DNA of 23,427 nt from JAFNGF01 sp964567045 (GCA_964567045.1 CAZMLE010000056.1:1-23427); one strand, 5' to 3'. Numbered from the stretch's first letter, positions 7,701 to 15,727 are shown. Made by a program: numbers and translations. Notes: generated by a model from the sequence alone, not told the origin.

Positions 7701-8684
7701 TCAAGTCTTTCTATAAGTTCCTTCTCTCATAAAGACCTTATGCACGTTTACCGCTGCTCCTTTTTCTTGCTCGGTCATTGCCTCCGACGTTAATACGGAC
7801 TGCCCGATTGCGACCAGCTCATCTTTCAGTGTCATCACCGCCATCAGGTCTCCTGCCTGAATGTCACTATGTAACTTTGACACGCCCGGCAAAAATAGAT
7901 CGCAGCCGTGACAAACTGGCTCAACGGCCAAATCATCAATCCATATCTTTGGCAGATGCCTGACCGCATTTTCTATCGGTTGAATGACCTGTCTTATCAG
8001 ATTCTGATCCGCCTGCTCTCGCCAGTAATCATACGCCTGCGCTAACTTTTCTATCGAACATAACGAAGACTCATCAAAGCAGCCAGCTTTGGTTCTTCTC
8101 AATTCGGTCATGTGTGCTCCGACGCCGATTTTCACGCCCATATCGTGAACCAGTTTTCTGATATATGTGCCCGCCTGACAGCCGACTCGAAAGAGCACAT
8201 CTTTTTCTTGCACGTCCAGAATCTCCATATAATAGATATTTCTGGCTCGTTTCTGTCTTTTTACCACCGACCTTACCGGAGGCATCTGTTCGATGACACC
8301 TGTGAAATCAGCGAAAACCTCCCGGAGATTCTGGTCTTCCACCGGTTTGTGTATGTGCATTTTGCAGATGTATTCTTTGCCGGCTGGAAGCAGTGTTTGC
8401 AGTATCCGTGTCGCCCTGCCCAAAGCTACCGGCAATACGCCGGTCGCCAATGGGTCAAGAGTACCTGAGTGGCCGGCCTTTCTGATTTGGAGTATTCCCC
8501 TGACACGGTCGACGACGTCGTGAGACGTGGGGCCTTTCGGCTTGTCGATATTTACGATGCCACACTTTATTAGCTCAGGAATTGGGCGACAGTCTACGTC
8601 CTCACCGAGGCCTGGGGCAGCGACGGATTCTTTCTTAACTATCACCCGGCGTTCTGTGTTTTCAAAAGGCAGTTTATTGACCAT
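7701..8684 (-). CDS. truB: tRNA pseudouridine(55) synthase TruB
   Basis: Makes pseudouridine at U55 in the T-loop of tRNAs. Seen: the opening segment GIVNIDKPKGPTSHDVV, the catalytic motif HSGTLDPLATG with Asp77, the GRATRILQTLL segment, CQAGTYIRKLVHDMG and the LRRTKAGCF region, all in family order. The C-terminal part looks like a PUA-type RNA-binding domain. I chose the ATG at 8684, giving 327 residues. The open frame runs to 8798, but that extra part overlaps the upstream gene and is encoded by a hairpin repeat, so it is unlikely to be translated. The first 35 or so residues are still longer than in most TruB proteins. It lies tail-to-tail with the PBP2 gene, 11 bases apart, with no terminator visible. 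Confidence 0.93.
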   Translation of the reverse strand: MVNKLPFENTERRVIVKKESVAAPGLGEDVDCRPIPELIKCGIVNIDKPKGPTSHDVVDRVRGILQIRKAGHSGTLDPLATGVLPVALGRATRILQTLLPAGKEYICKMHIHKPVEDQNLREVFADFTGVIEQMPPVRSVVKRQKRARNIYYMEILDVQEKDVLFRVGCQAGTYIRKLVHDMGVKIGVGAHMTELRRTKAGCFDESSLCSIEKLAQAYDYWREQADQNLIRQVIQPIENAVRHLPKIWIDDLAVEPVCHGCDLFLPGVSKLHSDIQAGDLMAVMTLKDELVAIGQSVLTSEAMTEQEKGAAVNVHKVFMREGTYRKT

Positions 8685-8733
8685 AGGCTGAATTCTACGC
8701 GCTATTTGACAGCAGGGTCCGTCGCCGTGCCGG

Positions 8734-8776
8734 CCCCTGCTTCCGCAGGGGCAAGCTTGTCCCCGCGAAAGCGGGG
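8734..8776. repeat. Double-hairpin palindromic repeat between glycosyltransferase and truB genes
   Basis: Two adjacent perfect hairpins: CCCCTGC-TTCC-GCAGGGG (8734-8751) and CCCCGC-GAAA-GCGGGG (8761-8776, GAAA tetraloop), joined by GCAAGCTTGT-type sequence. Its order, a CCCTGC-type hairpin then a CCCCGC-type hairpin, echoes the unit at 5425-5537. It resembles a REP-like element. Confidence 0.6.
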
Positions 8777-8778
8777 AG

Positions 8779-9861
8779 CTAAACGCCAAGCAACCCACCG
8801 ATAGGTTTATCCAGCTTATCCAAAACGTTTTGCAGTATCTGAAAGAATCTTTCGTTATCCGGCCAGAGAATTCTTTCGTCGCTCGGCATAGGTTTATCTA
8901 ATTGATCGAGCAATTGAGCTATTGCCACCTCATCCAGGTTTTCGGACGAAACGCCCAGGCCAAGTTTCTGGACATATTGTGCATTTATTATCTGCTCGTA
9001 CTGATTGGCCAAAGGCACCAGCAACATCTTCTTTCTTAAGTGCAGACACTCGCTTATCAGGGAAAAACCCGCCGAGGCTATGACCCCACGAGCACCTGCC
9101 AGGTCAGTCAAAAAACCCTCGGTCGAACGTTTTCTAAAGACGCAATTGTCGTACTCGAAGTCCTTGCCGAAGCCATAAATATAAAACCTCTGCGAGGCGA
9201 ATTTACCCAGGGTCTGGCATAATTGCTCCTGGCCTCTGCCGCTTGTGGCGTACACCAGGATGTGTTTGCCCTCGGTGGGCGTAAGCTCACTAACAACCGG
9301 TCTTATAATGGGCGGCGCCAATACAGCCCAGTCAACCGTCAGGGGCGCCCGAAAGAAGTTTACGATAATATAAGCGACCGCCCCAACGTAATGACATTCA
9401 GTTATCACGCTGGCGGTAAGTCTTGAGAACCAGTTTTTCACCGGGTGCTCCAGCTCACAGAGCGTGAGCACGTGCTCGTGGTCGATGCTGATAAACGGCA
9501 CGCCGTTTCGCCAGGCCCACCACGCGCTGAAAGGCTCAAAATCCGAAATCACCAAATCCGGCTCGAACGGCTCAAAGGATTTCCGGAAAAGCTCATCGTT
9601 TTGCTTGTTGCCTTCGGGCAGATTAAGAAGATTCTTTTTGAGCGTCTCCGATTTGTCTATACGCCCATTTTGATAGGCGAAGGAAAGGCCAAAGATTTCT
9701 TTTACTCGCGGGCCGAAATATTGTTTCAGATAGAGGAGCGAATTCTTGGAGCCTACAAACATCACGTCGTGCCCGGCGTCGATGAATCTCTGGCCTATCA
9801 GGTGCGACCGGCTGCTGTGCCCGAACCCTTCTCCTGCTACGGCATAGATTATTTTGGCCAT
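8779..9861 (-). CDS. GT-B fold glycosyltransferase (GT1/GT28-like)
   Basis: A 360-residue protein with the two-domain GT-B pattern. The N-terminal Rossmann domain starts KIIYAVAGEGFGHSSRS, with the GxGHxxR turn typical of MurG/UGT-like enzymes. The C-terminal domain has the nucleotide-sugar donor region ASAGFSLISECLHLRKKMLLV and then NQYEQIINA. It probably transfers a sugar from a nucleotide donor, perhaps to a lipid or envelope acceptor; donor and acceptor cannot be read from sequence. I chose the ATG at 9861 because the first beta strand begins there. A strong AAGGAGGT site further upstream (about 9970) serves an out-of-frame ATG at 9962 (17 codons) or an in-frame TTG at 9966, so a longer form is possible. 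It lies upstream of truB on the same strand. Confidence 0.75.
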   Translation of the reverse strand: MAKIIYAVAGEGFGHSSRSHLIGQRFIDAGHDVMFVGSKNSLLYLKQYFGPRVKEIFGLSFAYQNGRIDKSETLKKNLLNLPEGNKQNDELFRKSFEPFEPDLVISDFEPFSAWWAWRNGVPFISIDHEHVLTLCELEHPVKNWFSRLTASVITECHYVGAVAYIIVNFFRAPLTVDWAVLAPPIIRPVVSELTPTEGKHILVYATSGRGQEQLCQTLGKFASQRFYIYGFGKDFEYDNCVFRKRSTEGFLTDLAGARGVIASAGFSLISECLHLRKKMLLVPLANQYEQIINAQYVQKLGLGVSSENLDEVAIAQLLDQLDKPMPSDERILWPDNERFFQILQNVLDKLDKPIGGLLGV

Positions 9862-10032
9862 TTTTCTTTTGCCATTATATATTTGAGAAAGACAGCGGTA
9901 TGAAAAGGTCAAGCGCAACCAGCGAGATGTTTTTCCCCCGTTTTGCCGGTTTTCGCTGCCATTCAAAGGACCTCCTTAAGTACTTCATTGGGGAAAAGAT
10001 CGCTTAGTGATATTGGTTTTCGGTAAGAGGTC

Positions 10033-10521
10033 TTACTCGTCCTTTTTCTCTTCGTACAGTTGTTCCAACTCCATCTGATATGCTATGTCTGGCTGGCAAA
10101 TGCGCAATTTGATTGTCCCGAGTTTACTATCAAGTGCGAGCAAGTCCTGATCGAATGTGTGCAAGGTCGGAATTTTCCGAATGACCGCGGTTGCTACGTG
10201 AATGGAGTCCTTCGGTTTGAGAGAGGAATATCTCCACATCAGGCGCCGAGCATATTCAGCAGTTCGTCTGTCTACGTTGTGAATGATAATGTACTCGTGC
10301 TTAAAAAAGTCAATAATCATTTGTTCCCTATCACGTGAAAGACGGGGCTTTCCTTTCAGTTTGATAACTTCCGTAAGTGTTAAGGCCGATGTGTTGATTT
10401 TGAGGTGACCATTTTCTGCTTGTTCTATAGTCCCTTTGCACTTGGCGACCTTGTCTGATTCGTTGTTGAATATACCAAGAAAACAATCGCTGTCCCAATA
10501 GATCTGCTGGATAACGCCCAT
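10033..10521 (-). CDS. PIN-domain protein, probable toxin RNase
   Basis: A 162-residue protein with the PIN nuclease fold pattern. Acidic residues sit in the expected order: Asp10/Asp12 in YWDSDCFL, Glu51 in LTLTEVIKLK, Asp105 in KPKDSIHVATA and Asp124 in HTFDQDLL. PIN proteins of this kind are Mg-dependent ribonucleases, often the toxin of VapBC-type systems. The ATG follows the stop codon of the upstream gene by one base, so the pair is translationally coupled. The partner is about 248 residues, far larger than a normal VapB, so this is not a standard VapBC pair. The C-terminus is rich in Glu and Lys. The fold call is firm, the toxin role is inferred. Confidence 0.8.
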   Translation of the reverse strand: MGVIQQIYWDSDCFLGIFNNESDKVAKCKGTIEQAENGHLKINTSALTLTEVIKLKGKPRLSRDREQMIIDFFKHEYIIIHNVDRRTAEYARRLMWRYSSLKPKDSIHVATAVIRKIPTLHTFDQDLLALDSKLGTIKLRICQPDIAYQMELEQLYEEKKDE

Positions 10522-10522
10522 G

Positions 10523-11269
10523 CTAATCCTTGAATATGCCTATCATATCGGAAAAACTGGGAAGTTCATCCTCAGCGGGAAATACAGACAATTCCTCAAT
10601 TTCTATGCTCTTGGGTTCACCGTTTTTCTCGTAGCGCATCATGCCGTAGGCGGAAACTCGTTTTCGGATCGCAGCCACAACGTCACTAAACATTTCATCG
10701 GGGAAAAAGCACGTGACTGCTTTTCCAGTAAGCGCTTCGTAAACAGAGAATTTGAGCCTACCTTTCACATTAAGCGCTAAAAGCTCACCTTCAACGGTAC
10801 CGTATGCGTTGCTGCGCACCCCCAAGAGTTCATCGACATAGGCCACACTTGCCGGCGATAACTCGCTCCAAGTCTCGCCTATTCCGATCCTAACCCGGTC
10901 CACGCCCTCTTCTCCCAAGCCAATGATATTGCCTAAATCGAAGAGTTTCTTCAGGGCATTATCTGAAAAATGTTTGGGCCTTCTCGCTCTTTTGCTTACA
11001 TCTACAATGCCCCTGTTGACCGTTCGAACTGTCTGCGACGCAAGTCGTGCAGAACCATCAACAGATTCAGCCGTAGCACAAAGTCCGATGCTCCCTTGCT
11101 CAACAGACACTATCCAGCGAACAGCCCCAGCCTTACCAGCAACATCGGTTGAAACGTCCTTGATTAGTTCGAAAAATGTTCGAACGCTTTGGGTGAATTT
11201 CTCAGCGGTGATTTTTGCACCGCTGATCTCCAGCCTAATAGTGTTCGGTTCAGAGAGTCTCTTGGTCAT
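10523..11269 (-). CDS. Unrecognised partner of the PIN protein
   Basis: 248 residues; I do not recognise a named family. The N-terminal half (1-130) mixes alpha and beta, with a helix-rich stretch around TQSVRTFFELIKDVS. The last 85 residues look beta-rich, with the segment GTVEGELLALNVKGRLKFSV and the acidic end PAEDELPSFSDMIG. Its stop codon is one base before the PIN start, so the two are one operon. The size and position suggest an antitoxin-like or targeting subunit. No DNA-binding motif is evident to me. The ATG at 11269 is preferred over a TTG 18 bases upstream because it follows AGGTGCAGGT. A TATAAT lies about 100 bases upstream. Confidence 0.7.
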   Translation of the reverse strand: MTKRLSEPNTIRLEISGAKITAEKFTQSVRTFFELIKDVSTDVAGKAGAVRWIVSVEQGSIGLCATAESVDGSARLASQTVRTVNRGIVDVSKRARRPKHFSDNALKKLFDLGNIIGLGEEGVDRVRIGIGETWSELSPASVAYVDELLGVRSNAYGTVEGELLALNVKGRLKFSVYEALTGKAVTCFFPDEMFSDVVAAIRKRVSAYGMMRYEKNGEPKSIEIEELSVFPAEDELPSFSDMIGIFKD

Positions 11270-11590
11270 GATACCTGCACCTGGCAACTTGAGTCCCGTA
11301 AAAACAACCGTTTACCGTGAGTTCCACTCAATAGTATGCAGGCTATAGGTCCATCTCCTAGCCTTCTCATATTATACCTAAAGTCAAATTCATTCAAATA
11401 GCGATGTAAATTTTCTTGCTGGTCTGGCCATAAGTGGCGTCATTAGCTCGCTTTAGCAAGCCTAAGTATCGCTTAGCACTATGTCCGTGAATGTTGGCTC
11501 CCACATACTCCCTCTTTGTACCACGAACAACATCATGTTTGACCTGTTAGCTGCAGAGCACAGCATAGGGTTCGAAATCGCGCGTCTTGG
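11270..11590. other. Spacer between the PIN pair and ftsI
   Basis: About 320 bases without a gene. It holds the candidate -10 box at 11371-11376 and an imperfect stem-loop (arms about 11339-11349 and 11358-11366) that would lie in the leader of the PIN operon. The part from 11380 to 11590 shows nothing I can name. No terminator is seen after ftsI, which would normally be followed by murE. Confidence 0.6.
11371..11376 (-). promoter_or_regulatory. -10 box for the PIN operon
   Basis: A perfect TATAAT on the minus strand, about 100 bases before the partner gene's ATG. The -35 is weak (TTTGAA at 16 bases). A stem-loop with GGCTA/TAGCC arms lies just after the expected start of transcription and could be an autoregulatory operator. 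Confidence 0.4.
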
Positions 11591-13339
11591 CTATAGAGAG
11601 CTGCTACGGGTCGTGCGGGCCCCCGCATGACTTACAAGTCCCGGCTGACGAGTCTGGAGATAGTTAAGCGTCTTTTCAAGTATAGCCGCGACTACCGGAG
11701 CAGCGACCATTCCGCCGGTGTACCCTTTGCCGAGTTTAACGTTCGGCCTGCAGATGGTAACCAATACGATTACCTGTGGGTCCTCTACCGGGGCGCCGGC
11801 CACAAACGAAGCGATGTAGGCGTTTTCTTCGTAGCCGCCGCCCGCTGCTCTGGCTATCTGAGCGGTTCCTGTTTTGCCGAATGCCTGCCATTTTTCCAGC
11901 TTGGCTCGCGTGCCGGTGCCTTCGTTAATTACACCCACCAGCGGATCAGAGACGATCCATTTCGCCACTTCCGGCTTAATGATGTAGCCGATTGGTGGAG
12001 TGGTCGGCCTGAGTTTTATGACCGCGCCGTTATCGTCAACCATTGCTCTAACCAGATGAGGCCGAATCAAATGACCGCCGTTGGCGATTATACAGAAAGC
12101 CTGCACCAGTTGAATTGCAGTCACAGAAATTTCCTGCCCGAATGGTATCCGTGTTACGCTGTAGCCCGTCCACTTCTGTGCGGGTCGCAGCAGGCCCTCG
12201 GCCTCACCGGGCAGCTCGATGCCGGTTTGGCTGCCCAACCCAAAAAGCTTCAAACCATCATGAAGCCTTTCTTTGCCGAGCCTTTGCCCTATTTTAGCCA
12301 TCCCTATATTGCTGGACTCAATCAGAATCTGACTTACAGTCAGGTCGCCGAAACCGCGGCGATACTCGCCTATTCTGCCGAAGCCACGGCCTACGTAGTT
12401 GCCGTTCTCACAGAATATGGTTTCGTAGCGGCCCACAGCTGCGCTATCAACGGCGATAGCCACTATTACCGGCTTTATGATGCTTCCCGGCTCAAATTGG
12501 TCGGTTATCGCTCGATTTCGCAGGCTGTTCGCATCTACCGAGCCGGCGGCATTCGGGTCAAAATCCGGCAGCGAGACCATAGCCAAGATCGCGCCGGTCT
12601 TTGGTTCTGCCACGATTGCCGCTGCTGATTCGGCCTGGTAGCTTTCTCGCTGCTTGGCAAGCTCGGCTCTTGCAAACTGCTGAATGGCGGCATCCAGCGT
12701 CAGAATAATTCCGCGGCCGTCAACAAGGGCGCCATTTTGCTCTTTCAGGCGAATAGGCCGACGATGCACATCGGCAAAGAATATGTTTTCTGCCGCTGAG
12801 CCGGTAAGCTCTTTATCGTATTTGAACTCGATGCCGCCCAAACCGCGATTGTCAGTGCTGGTAAAGCCGACAGCGTGCGAAGCCAGGCGGCCCATCGGAT
12901 AGTGTCTTAGCCAATCATATTGAACGCCGACGCCGTAGATTCTGCCGGCGGCGCTGCACTCCGGTGCATCGGCGCCGGCTTTTATCTTTGCGTAGCCAGG
13001 ATTTCTGCTCTCCAAGATGAGCTTGCAGATTATATGTGCCCCTATATCTATAATTGGAGCAAGCTCGTTCGACACCTCCTTGGGATCTTCTATAATTCGT
13101 GGATCGGCAAAAATGATTTGGATTCTATTACTGGCGGCAAGCACCCGGCCTCGACAATCCAGAATTACGCCTCTGCGAGGCCTTTGAGGATTACACATCT
13201 GCTGCTTGATACATCTGGAGTAATAATAGTCGCCCTTGAAGTACTGCAAATAGAAGCACCGCCCGGCCAACGCAGAAAACGCCGCGATCAAGAGCGACAA
13301 AAAGGTAACCAGATAAAATTGACAGCTTCCAGTTTTCAA
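11591..13339 (-). CDS. ftsI: Division-type penicillin-binding protein (FtsI/PBP3)
   Basis: Class B DD-transpeptidase of the septal peptidoglycan machinery. Seen: an N-terminal membrane anchor (about residues 8-28), the dimerisation motif RRGVILDCRGRVLAAS, and the catalytic motifs SxxK at Ser286-Lys289 (EPGSIIKP), SxN at Ser342-Asn344 (ESSN) and KTG at 489-491 (FGKTGTA). At 582 residues it has normal FtsI length. It lies last in the mraZ-rsmH-ftsL order, which decides the FtsI name over PBP2. The start is a TTG that overlaps the TGA of the ftsL-like gene (TTGA), the same arrangement as an ATGA overlap. No ribosome-binding site is evident, so translation probably depends on coupling. The C-terminal tail ends in ARTTRSSSL. 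Confidence 0.92.
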   Translation of the reverse strand: MKTGSCQFYLVTFLSLLIAAFSALAGRCFYLQYFKGDYYYSRCIKQQMCNPQRPRRGVILDCRGRVLAASNRIQIIFADPRIIEDPKEVSNELAPIIDIGAHIICKLILESRNPGYAKIKAGADAPECSAAGRIYGVGVQYDWLRHYPMGRLASHAVGFTSTDNRGLGGIEFKYDKELTGSAAENIFFADVHRRPIRLKEQNGALVDGRGIILTLDAAIQQFARAELAKQRESYQAESAAAIVAEPKTGAILAMVSLPDFDPNAAGSVDANSLRNRAITDQFEPGSIIKPVIVAIAVDSAAVGRYETIFCENGNYVGRGFGRIGEYRRGFGDLTVSQILIESSNIGMAKIGQRLGKERLHDGLKLFGLGSQTGIELPGEAEGLLRPAQKWTGYSVTRIPFGQEISVTAIQLVQAFCIIANGGHLIRPHLVRAMVDDNGAVIKLRPTTPPIGYIIKPEVAKWIVSDPLVGVINEGTGTRAKLEKWQAFGKTGTAQIARAAGGGYEENAYIASFVAGAPVEDPQVIVLVTICRPNVKLGKGYTGGMVAAPVVAAILEKTLNYLQTRQPGLVSHAGARTTRSSSL

Positions 13340-13551
13340 TGGTCGAGCCGTTGTGAAATAGCGGCGGGATTTATCAGACTTTCCAACTGCAGTTGCTTCT
13401 GCCAGAGCTCCTGCTTCAATTGACTCTGCTCAGCCTTGTAGGTGCAGAGCATATAGAACATCCGCTTGTTAGCGCCACGCAGATAAACCGCAAAAATCAA
13501 TATGGCCGTAAGATAAAAAACAACAAAAGCAAGGCAAAATGGGGACCTCAT
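13336..13551 (-). CDS. ftsL: FtsL-like bitopic division protein
   Basis: 71 residues with one membrane span (about 4-24, CLAFVVFYLTAILIFAVYL) followed by a Gln/Leu-rich helix that could form a coiled coil (SQLKQELWQKQLQLESL) and the end INPAAISQRLDH. This is the FtsL layout, and the gene lies between the rsmH region and ftsI exactly where ftsL sits in division clusters. Sequence conservation in FtsL is low, so the call rests on topology and position. ATG at 13551 is preferred; a GTG 24 bases upstream is possible. Neither has a strong ribosome-binding site. The stop overlaps the ftsI start. Confidence 0.65.
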   Translation of the reverse strand: MRSPFCLAFVVFYLTAILIFAVYLRGANKRMFYMLCTYKAEQSQLKQELWQKQLQLESLINPAAISQRLDH

Positions 13552-13553
13552 AG

Positions 13554-13580
13554 CAATTGACAATTGAAGATTCACAATTT
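13554..13580. repeat. CAATTGA heptamer repeats
   Basis: CAATTGA occurs twice in tandem (13554-13567), followed by the diverged CAATTTA (13574-13580). They sit just before the ftsL-like ATG and probably belong to a dispersed simple-repeat family. Confidence 0.5.
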
Positions 13581-13602
13581 AAGGTCAGTGCGCGGGTTGT
13601 TC

Positions 13603-14475
13603 CTATCGACTCGGCAGCCGCAAGCGCGTGCCCACATCAAGGTCATCTTCGTCACTGGCGATACTGGGATTTAGCTTGCTTATTTCTTTGTAACGGCTGC
13701 CGTTTCCAAGCTGGTCGGCTGCGATCTTCCAGAGATTATCACCATCTTTGACCACATACCATCTGCCTGGTTCGGCTGTGCTCCCGCCAGATGGAAGACG
13801 CCTTCCACCTATGGAGTCAACTTTTTCAAACATCGGGCCGGACAAAACGCTGGCGGGCTTGCTTTGCGATGATGTCGATGCTGGCGGAGCTGGTATGACC
13901 AGTTTCTGCCCGACAAAGATTTCATGCGGCGACTTGAGAAGATTGCGGTTAGCCTCAAATATCCTGGTCACGCTGGCTGCTTTATTGCCAAGCTCAGGAC
14001 CATAAAGCTTCTTGGCTATATCCGCCAAATTGTCATTTGTTTGGACAACATAGGTTTTTGGCCAGGCAGATTTAACCTGCTTGGATTCTTCGCCGATAGT
14101 CCTCTGGGCAACAGGTGTCACCGGCCGCACCGAATCGGCTTTAGGACCTATTTCGATGATCGCGTTGGCTTCTTTCGTCTCGAAGATGCCCTGCGGCACC
14201 GGTACTATCGCGCGAATATCCGGATTTTCCACCACTGGGGCAGGAACCCCAGCTACGAGTCGTTTCTCAGGCGGCGCCATCAAGTCCAGAGATTCCTGGG
14301 CTTTACGCTCCTTGTCCGCAATGCCTGGCGACTCGTTCGGGAAGTTAACCATATTGGTAGTCAACTCGTTATTGTTCGCACCACTTCGAAATTTGGGTAG
14401 GCCATTGATTATAAAGGCGATGATAAATATGAAGACTAAACCCAACAGCAATCCAATCTTGGCGTCAGAAGTCAT
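13603..14475 (-). CDS. Membrane-anchored double-LysM protein
   Basis: 290 residues. It has an N-terminal membrane segment (7-24), a Pro-rich linker (60-137), LysM 1 (about 140-195, TYVVQTNDNLADIAKKLYG ... VGQKLVIP) and LysM 2 (about 238-288, WYVVKDGDNLWKIAADQLG ... VGTRLRLP). LysM domains bind the glycan strands of peptidoglycan, so this is probably a periplasmic wall-binding protein tethered to the membrane. It lies between rsmH and the ftsL-like gene on the same strand, which suggests a role in division or wall anchoring. No catalytic domain is present. The ATG is preceded by GGAG about ten bases upstream. This gene is not part of the standard division cluster. Confidence 0.85.
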   Translation of the reverse strand: MTSDAKIGLLLGLVFIFIIAFIINGLPKFRSGANNNELTTNMVNFPNESPGIADKERKAQESLDLMAPPEKRLVAGVPAPVVENPDIRAIVPVPQGIFETKEANAIIEIGPKADSVRPVTPVAQRTIGEESKQVKSAWPKTYVVQTNDNLADIAKKLYGPELGNKAASVTRIFEANRNLLKSPHEIFVGQKLVIPAPPASTSSQSKPASVLSGPMFEKVDSIGGRRLPSGGSTAEPGRWYVVKDGDNLWKIAADQLGNGSRYKEISKLNPSIASDEDDLDVGTRLRLPSR

Positions 14476-14537
14476 AACGAAACTCCGTTTCCAGTTTCTC
14501 TGCCTTATGTTGACTTTTTCCCTGTTTGACTTTTTTG

Positions 14538-15443
14538 CTACTCTCTTTGTGCAATCCGCAGCTTTGCGCTTCTTGCACGCGGATTTTTTGTTACCTCGTC
14601 CCTTGCCGGCGTAATCGGTTTTTTGGTAATAACTGTGTACATGCCCTGCTTTTCATTCTGCTTAAAATCACTCTTAACCAATCCGTCTTCCAGGCTGTGG
14701 TAGCTGATGACGGCTATGCGGCCGCCGTCCTTAAGCAACGCCGGCGCTGCATTAAGCAGGCTCTTCAAATTCTCCAGCTCACTGTTGACGGCAATTCTCA
14801 GCGCTTGAAAAGTCCTTGTTGCCGGATGTATCCTCGGCTTTTGCTTCCGGCCCGGCCTTCTTAGTGCCTTTGAGACTATCGCTGCCAGTTGGCCGGTCGT
14901 ATTTATCGGGTCGCGCCGGCGCTGCTGGACAATGAATCGCGCGATCCGCCGCGACGCCCGTTCCTGGCCGAACCTGTAAATCAAATCAGCCAAGGACTTC
15001 TCATCCGCTGTATTCACTATATCGGCAGCGGTGGTCTTTAATCTTTTGTCAATTCTCATGTCCAGCGGCATATTTGTTTGAAAACTCAAGCCCATCCGGG
15101 CGTCGGCCAACTGCGCAGAGCAAAGGCCCAAATCCGCCAGGATAAAATCAACCTTGTCAAAACCCTGCTCGTGGAGATGCTCAGCGATCTGAGAGAAATT
15201 TGAATTGAGCAGAATGACCTTGCAGGCAAGGCCTTTAAGTCTGAGTTTGGCCCTTTGGATGGCATTGTTATCGACATCCAGGCCAATCAAGACCGCCTTT
15301 GGGCCCAAAATTTTGCCGAACAGTAAGCTATGACCTCCATGCCCAATGGTCGCATCGACCATCACCCCATCCGGCGGTAAGCTTATCTGTTCGGCTAAAG
15401 TTTCCGCAAGAACCGGAATATGTTCTACAGTTGAGGCATGCAC
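14538..15443 (-). CDS. rsmH: 16S rRNA (cytosine(1402)-N4)-methyltransferase RsmH
   Basis: SAM-dependent methyltransferase acting on C1402 of 16S rRNA (formerly MraW). Seen: HIPVLAETL near the start, the SAM loop DATIGHGGHS (GGGGHS in most members), the GLDVDNNAIQRA strand, DFILADLGLCSAQL, RAARRIA-like RASRRIARFIV, FQALRIAVNSELENL and VISYHSLEDGLVK near the end. Length of 301 residues fits. I chose the GTG at 15443, which places HIPVL at residue 8. The open frame extends to a TTG at 15497, but that part is made of the GCGTATTGCGT repeat and is unlikely to be coding. The ribosome-binding site is weak (ACAAAG). Confidence 0.93.
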   Translation of the reverse strand: MHASTVEHIPVLAETLAEQISLPPDGVMVDATIGHGGHSLLFGKILGPKAVLIGLDVDNNAIQRAKLRLKGLACKVILLNSNFSQIAEHLHEQGFDKVDFILADLGLCSAQLADARMGLSFQTNMPLDMRIDKRLKTTAADIVNTADEKSLADLIYRFGQERASRRIARFIVQQRRRDPINTTGQLAAIVSKALRRPGRKQKPRIHPATRTFQALRIAVNSELENLKSLLNAAPALLKDGGRIAVISYHSLEDGLVKSDFKQNEKQGMYTVITKKPITPARDEVTKNPRARSAKLRIAQRE

Positions 15444-15491
15444 CTTTGTCGTATTGCATATATAGTTTGACCGTGCGATACGCGGCACTGG

Positions 15492-15503
15492 ACGCAATAC
15501 GCA
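15492..15503 (-). repeat. TGCGTATTGCGT repeat copy upstream of rsmH
   Basis: The same 12-mer as at 4864-4875 (plus strand) in front of mreD. Both copies lie directly upstream of a cell-wall gene, within a patch of CGTATTGCG/CGCGTATCGC sequence. Confidence 0.55.
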
Positions 15504-15517
15504 ACGCCCATTACGAG

Positions 15518-15727
15518 CTAAGCTATGGGCACCGCGTTTCTCTGTCCTTTAAGGTTCTTTACATCGGGCGAAAACCCGACTCTGGAGAAGACCCTGTCCA
15601 GTTTCTTGAGCCGGTTGAGCCGTTCACTAAGAATTGCCAGCGAGGCGAAGGTCTGCTCATCGATCGCTCTTTCGCCGGCCAGAGACCTGCTTACAATCCG
15701 GCAATGGTTCGAATCCACCACAGTCAT
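15518..15727 (-). CDS. Small unknown protein between mraZ and rsmH
   Basis: 69 residues, unrecognised. It is rich in Leu, Arg, Ser and Val, with a likely amphipathic helix ERAIDEQTFASLAILSERLNR in the middle and a basic C-terminal part. It is probably a soluble cytoplasmic protein; there is no signal or membrane segment. The ATG is preceded by GGAGG six bases upstream, a strong ribosome-binding site, and it begins 20 bases after the mraZ stop, on the same strand and presumably in the same operon. An antisense open frame of 118 codons covers it but has no such site. I judge this ORF real on its ribosome-binding site and position. Confidence 0.6.
   Translation of the reverse strand: MTVVDSNHCRIVSRSLAGERAIDEQTFASLAILSERLNRLKKLDRVFSRVGFSPDVKNLKGQRNAVPIA

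Noticed and set aside
8685..8798. 38-codon N-terminal extension of TruB
   Set aside because: It is encoded by a double-hairpin repeat, overlaps the upstream gene and has no counterpart in the family.
11627..12628. A 333-codon open frame on the plus strand
   Set aside because: It is antisense to the ftsI gene, whose catalytic motifs are all present in the other strand; the antisense product shows no recognisable fold.
15444..15497. 18-codon N-terminal extension of RsmH
   Set aside because: It begins with TTG within a dispersed repeat, while RsmH proteins normally start a few residues before HIPVL.
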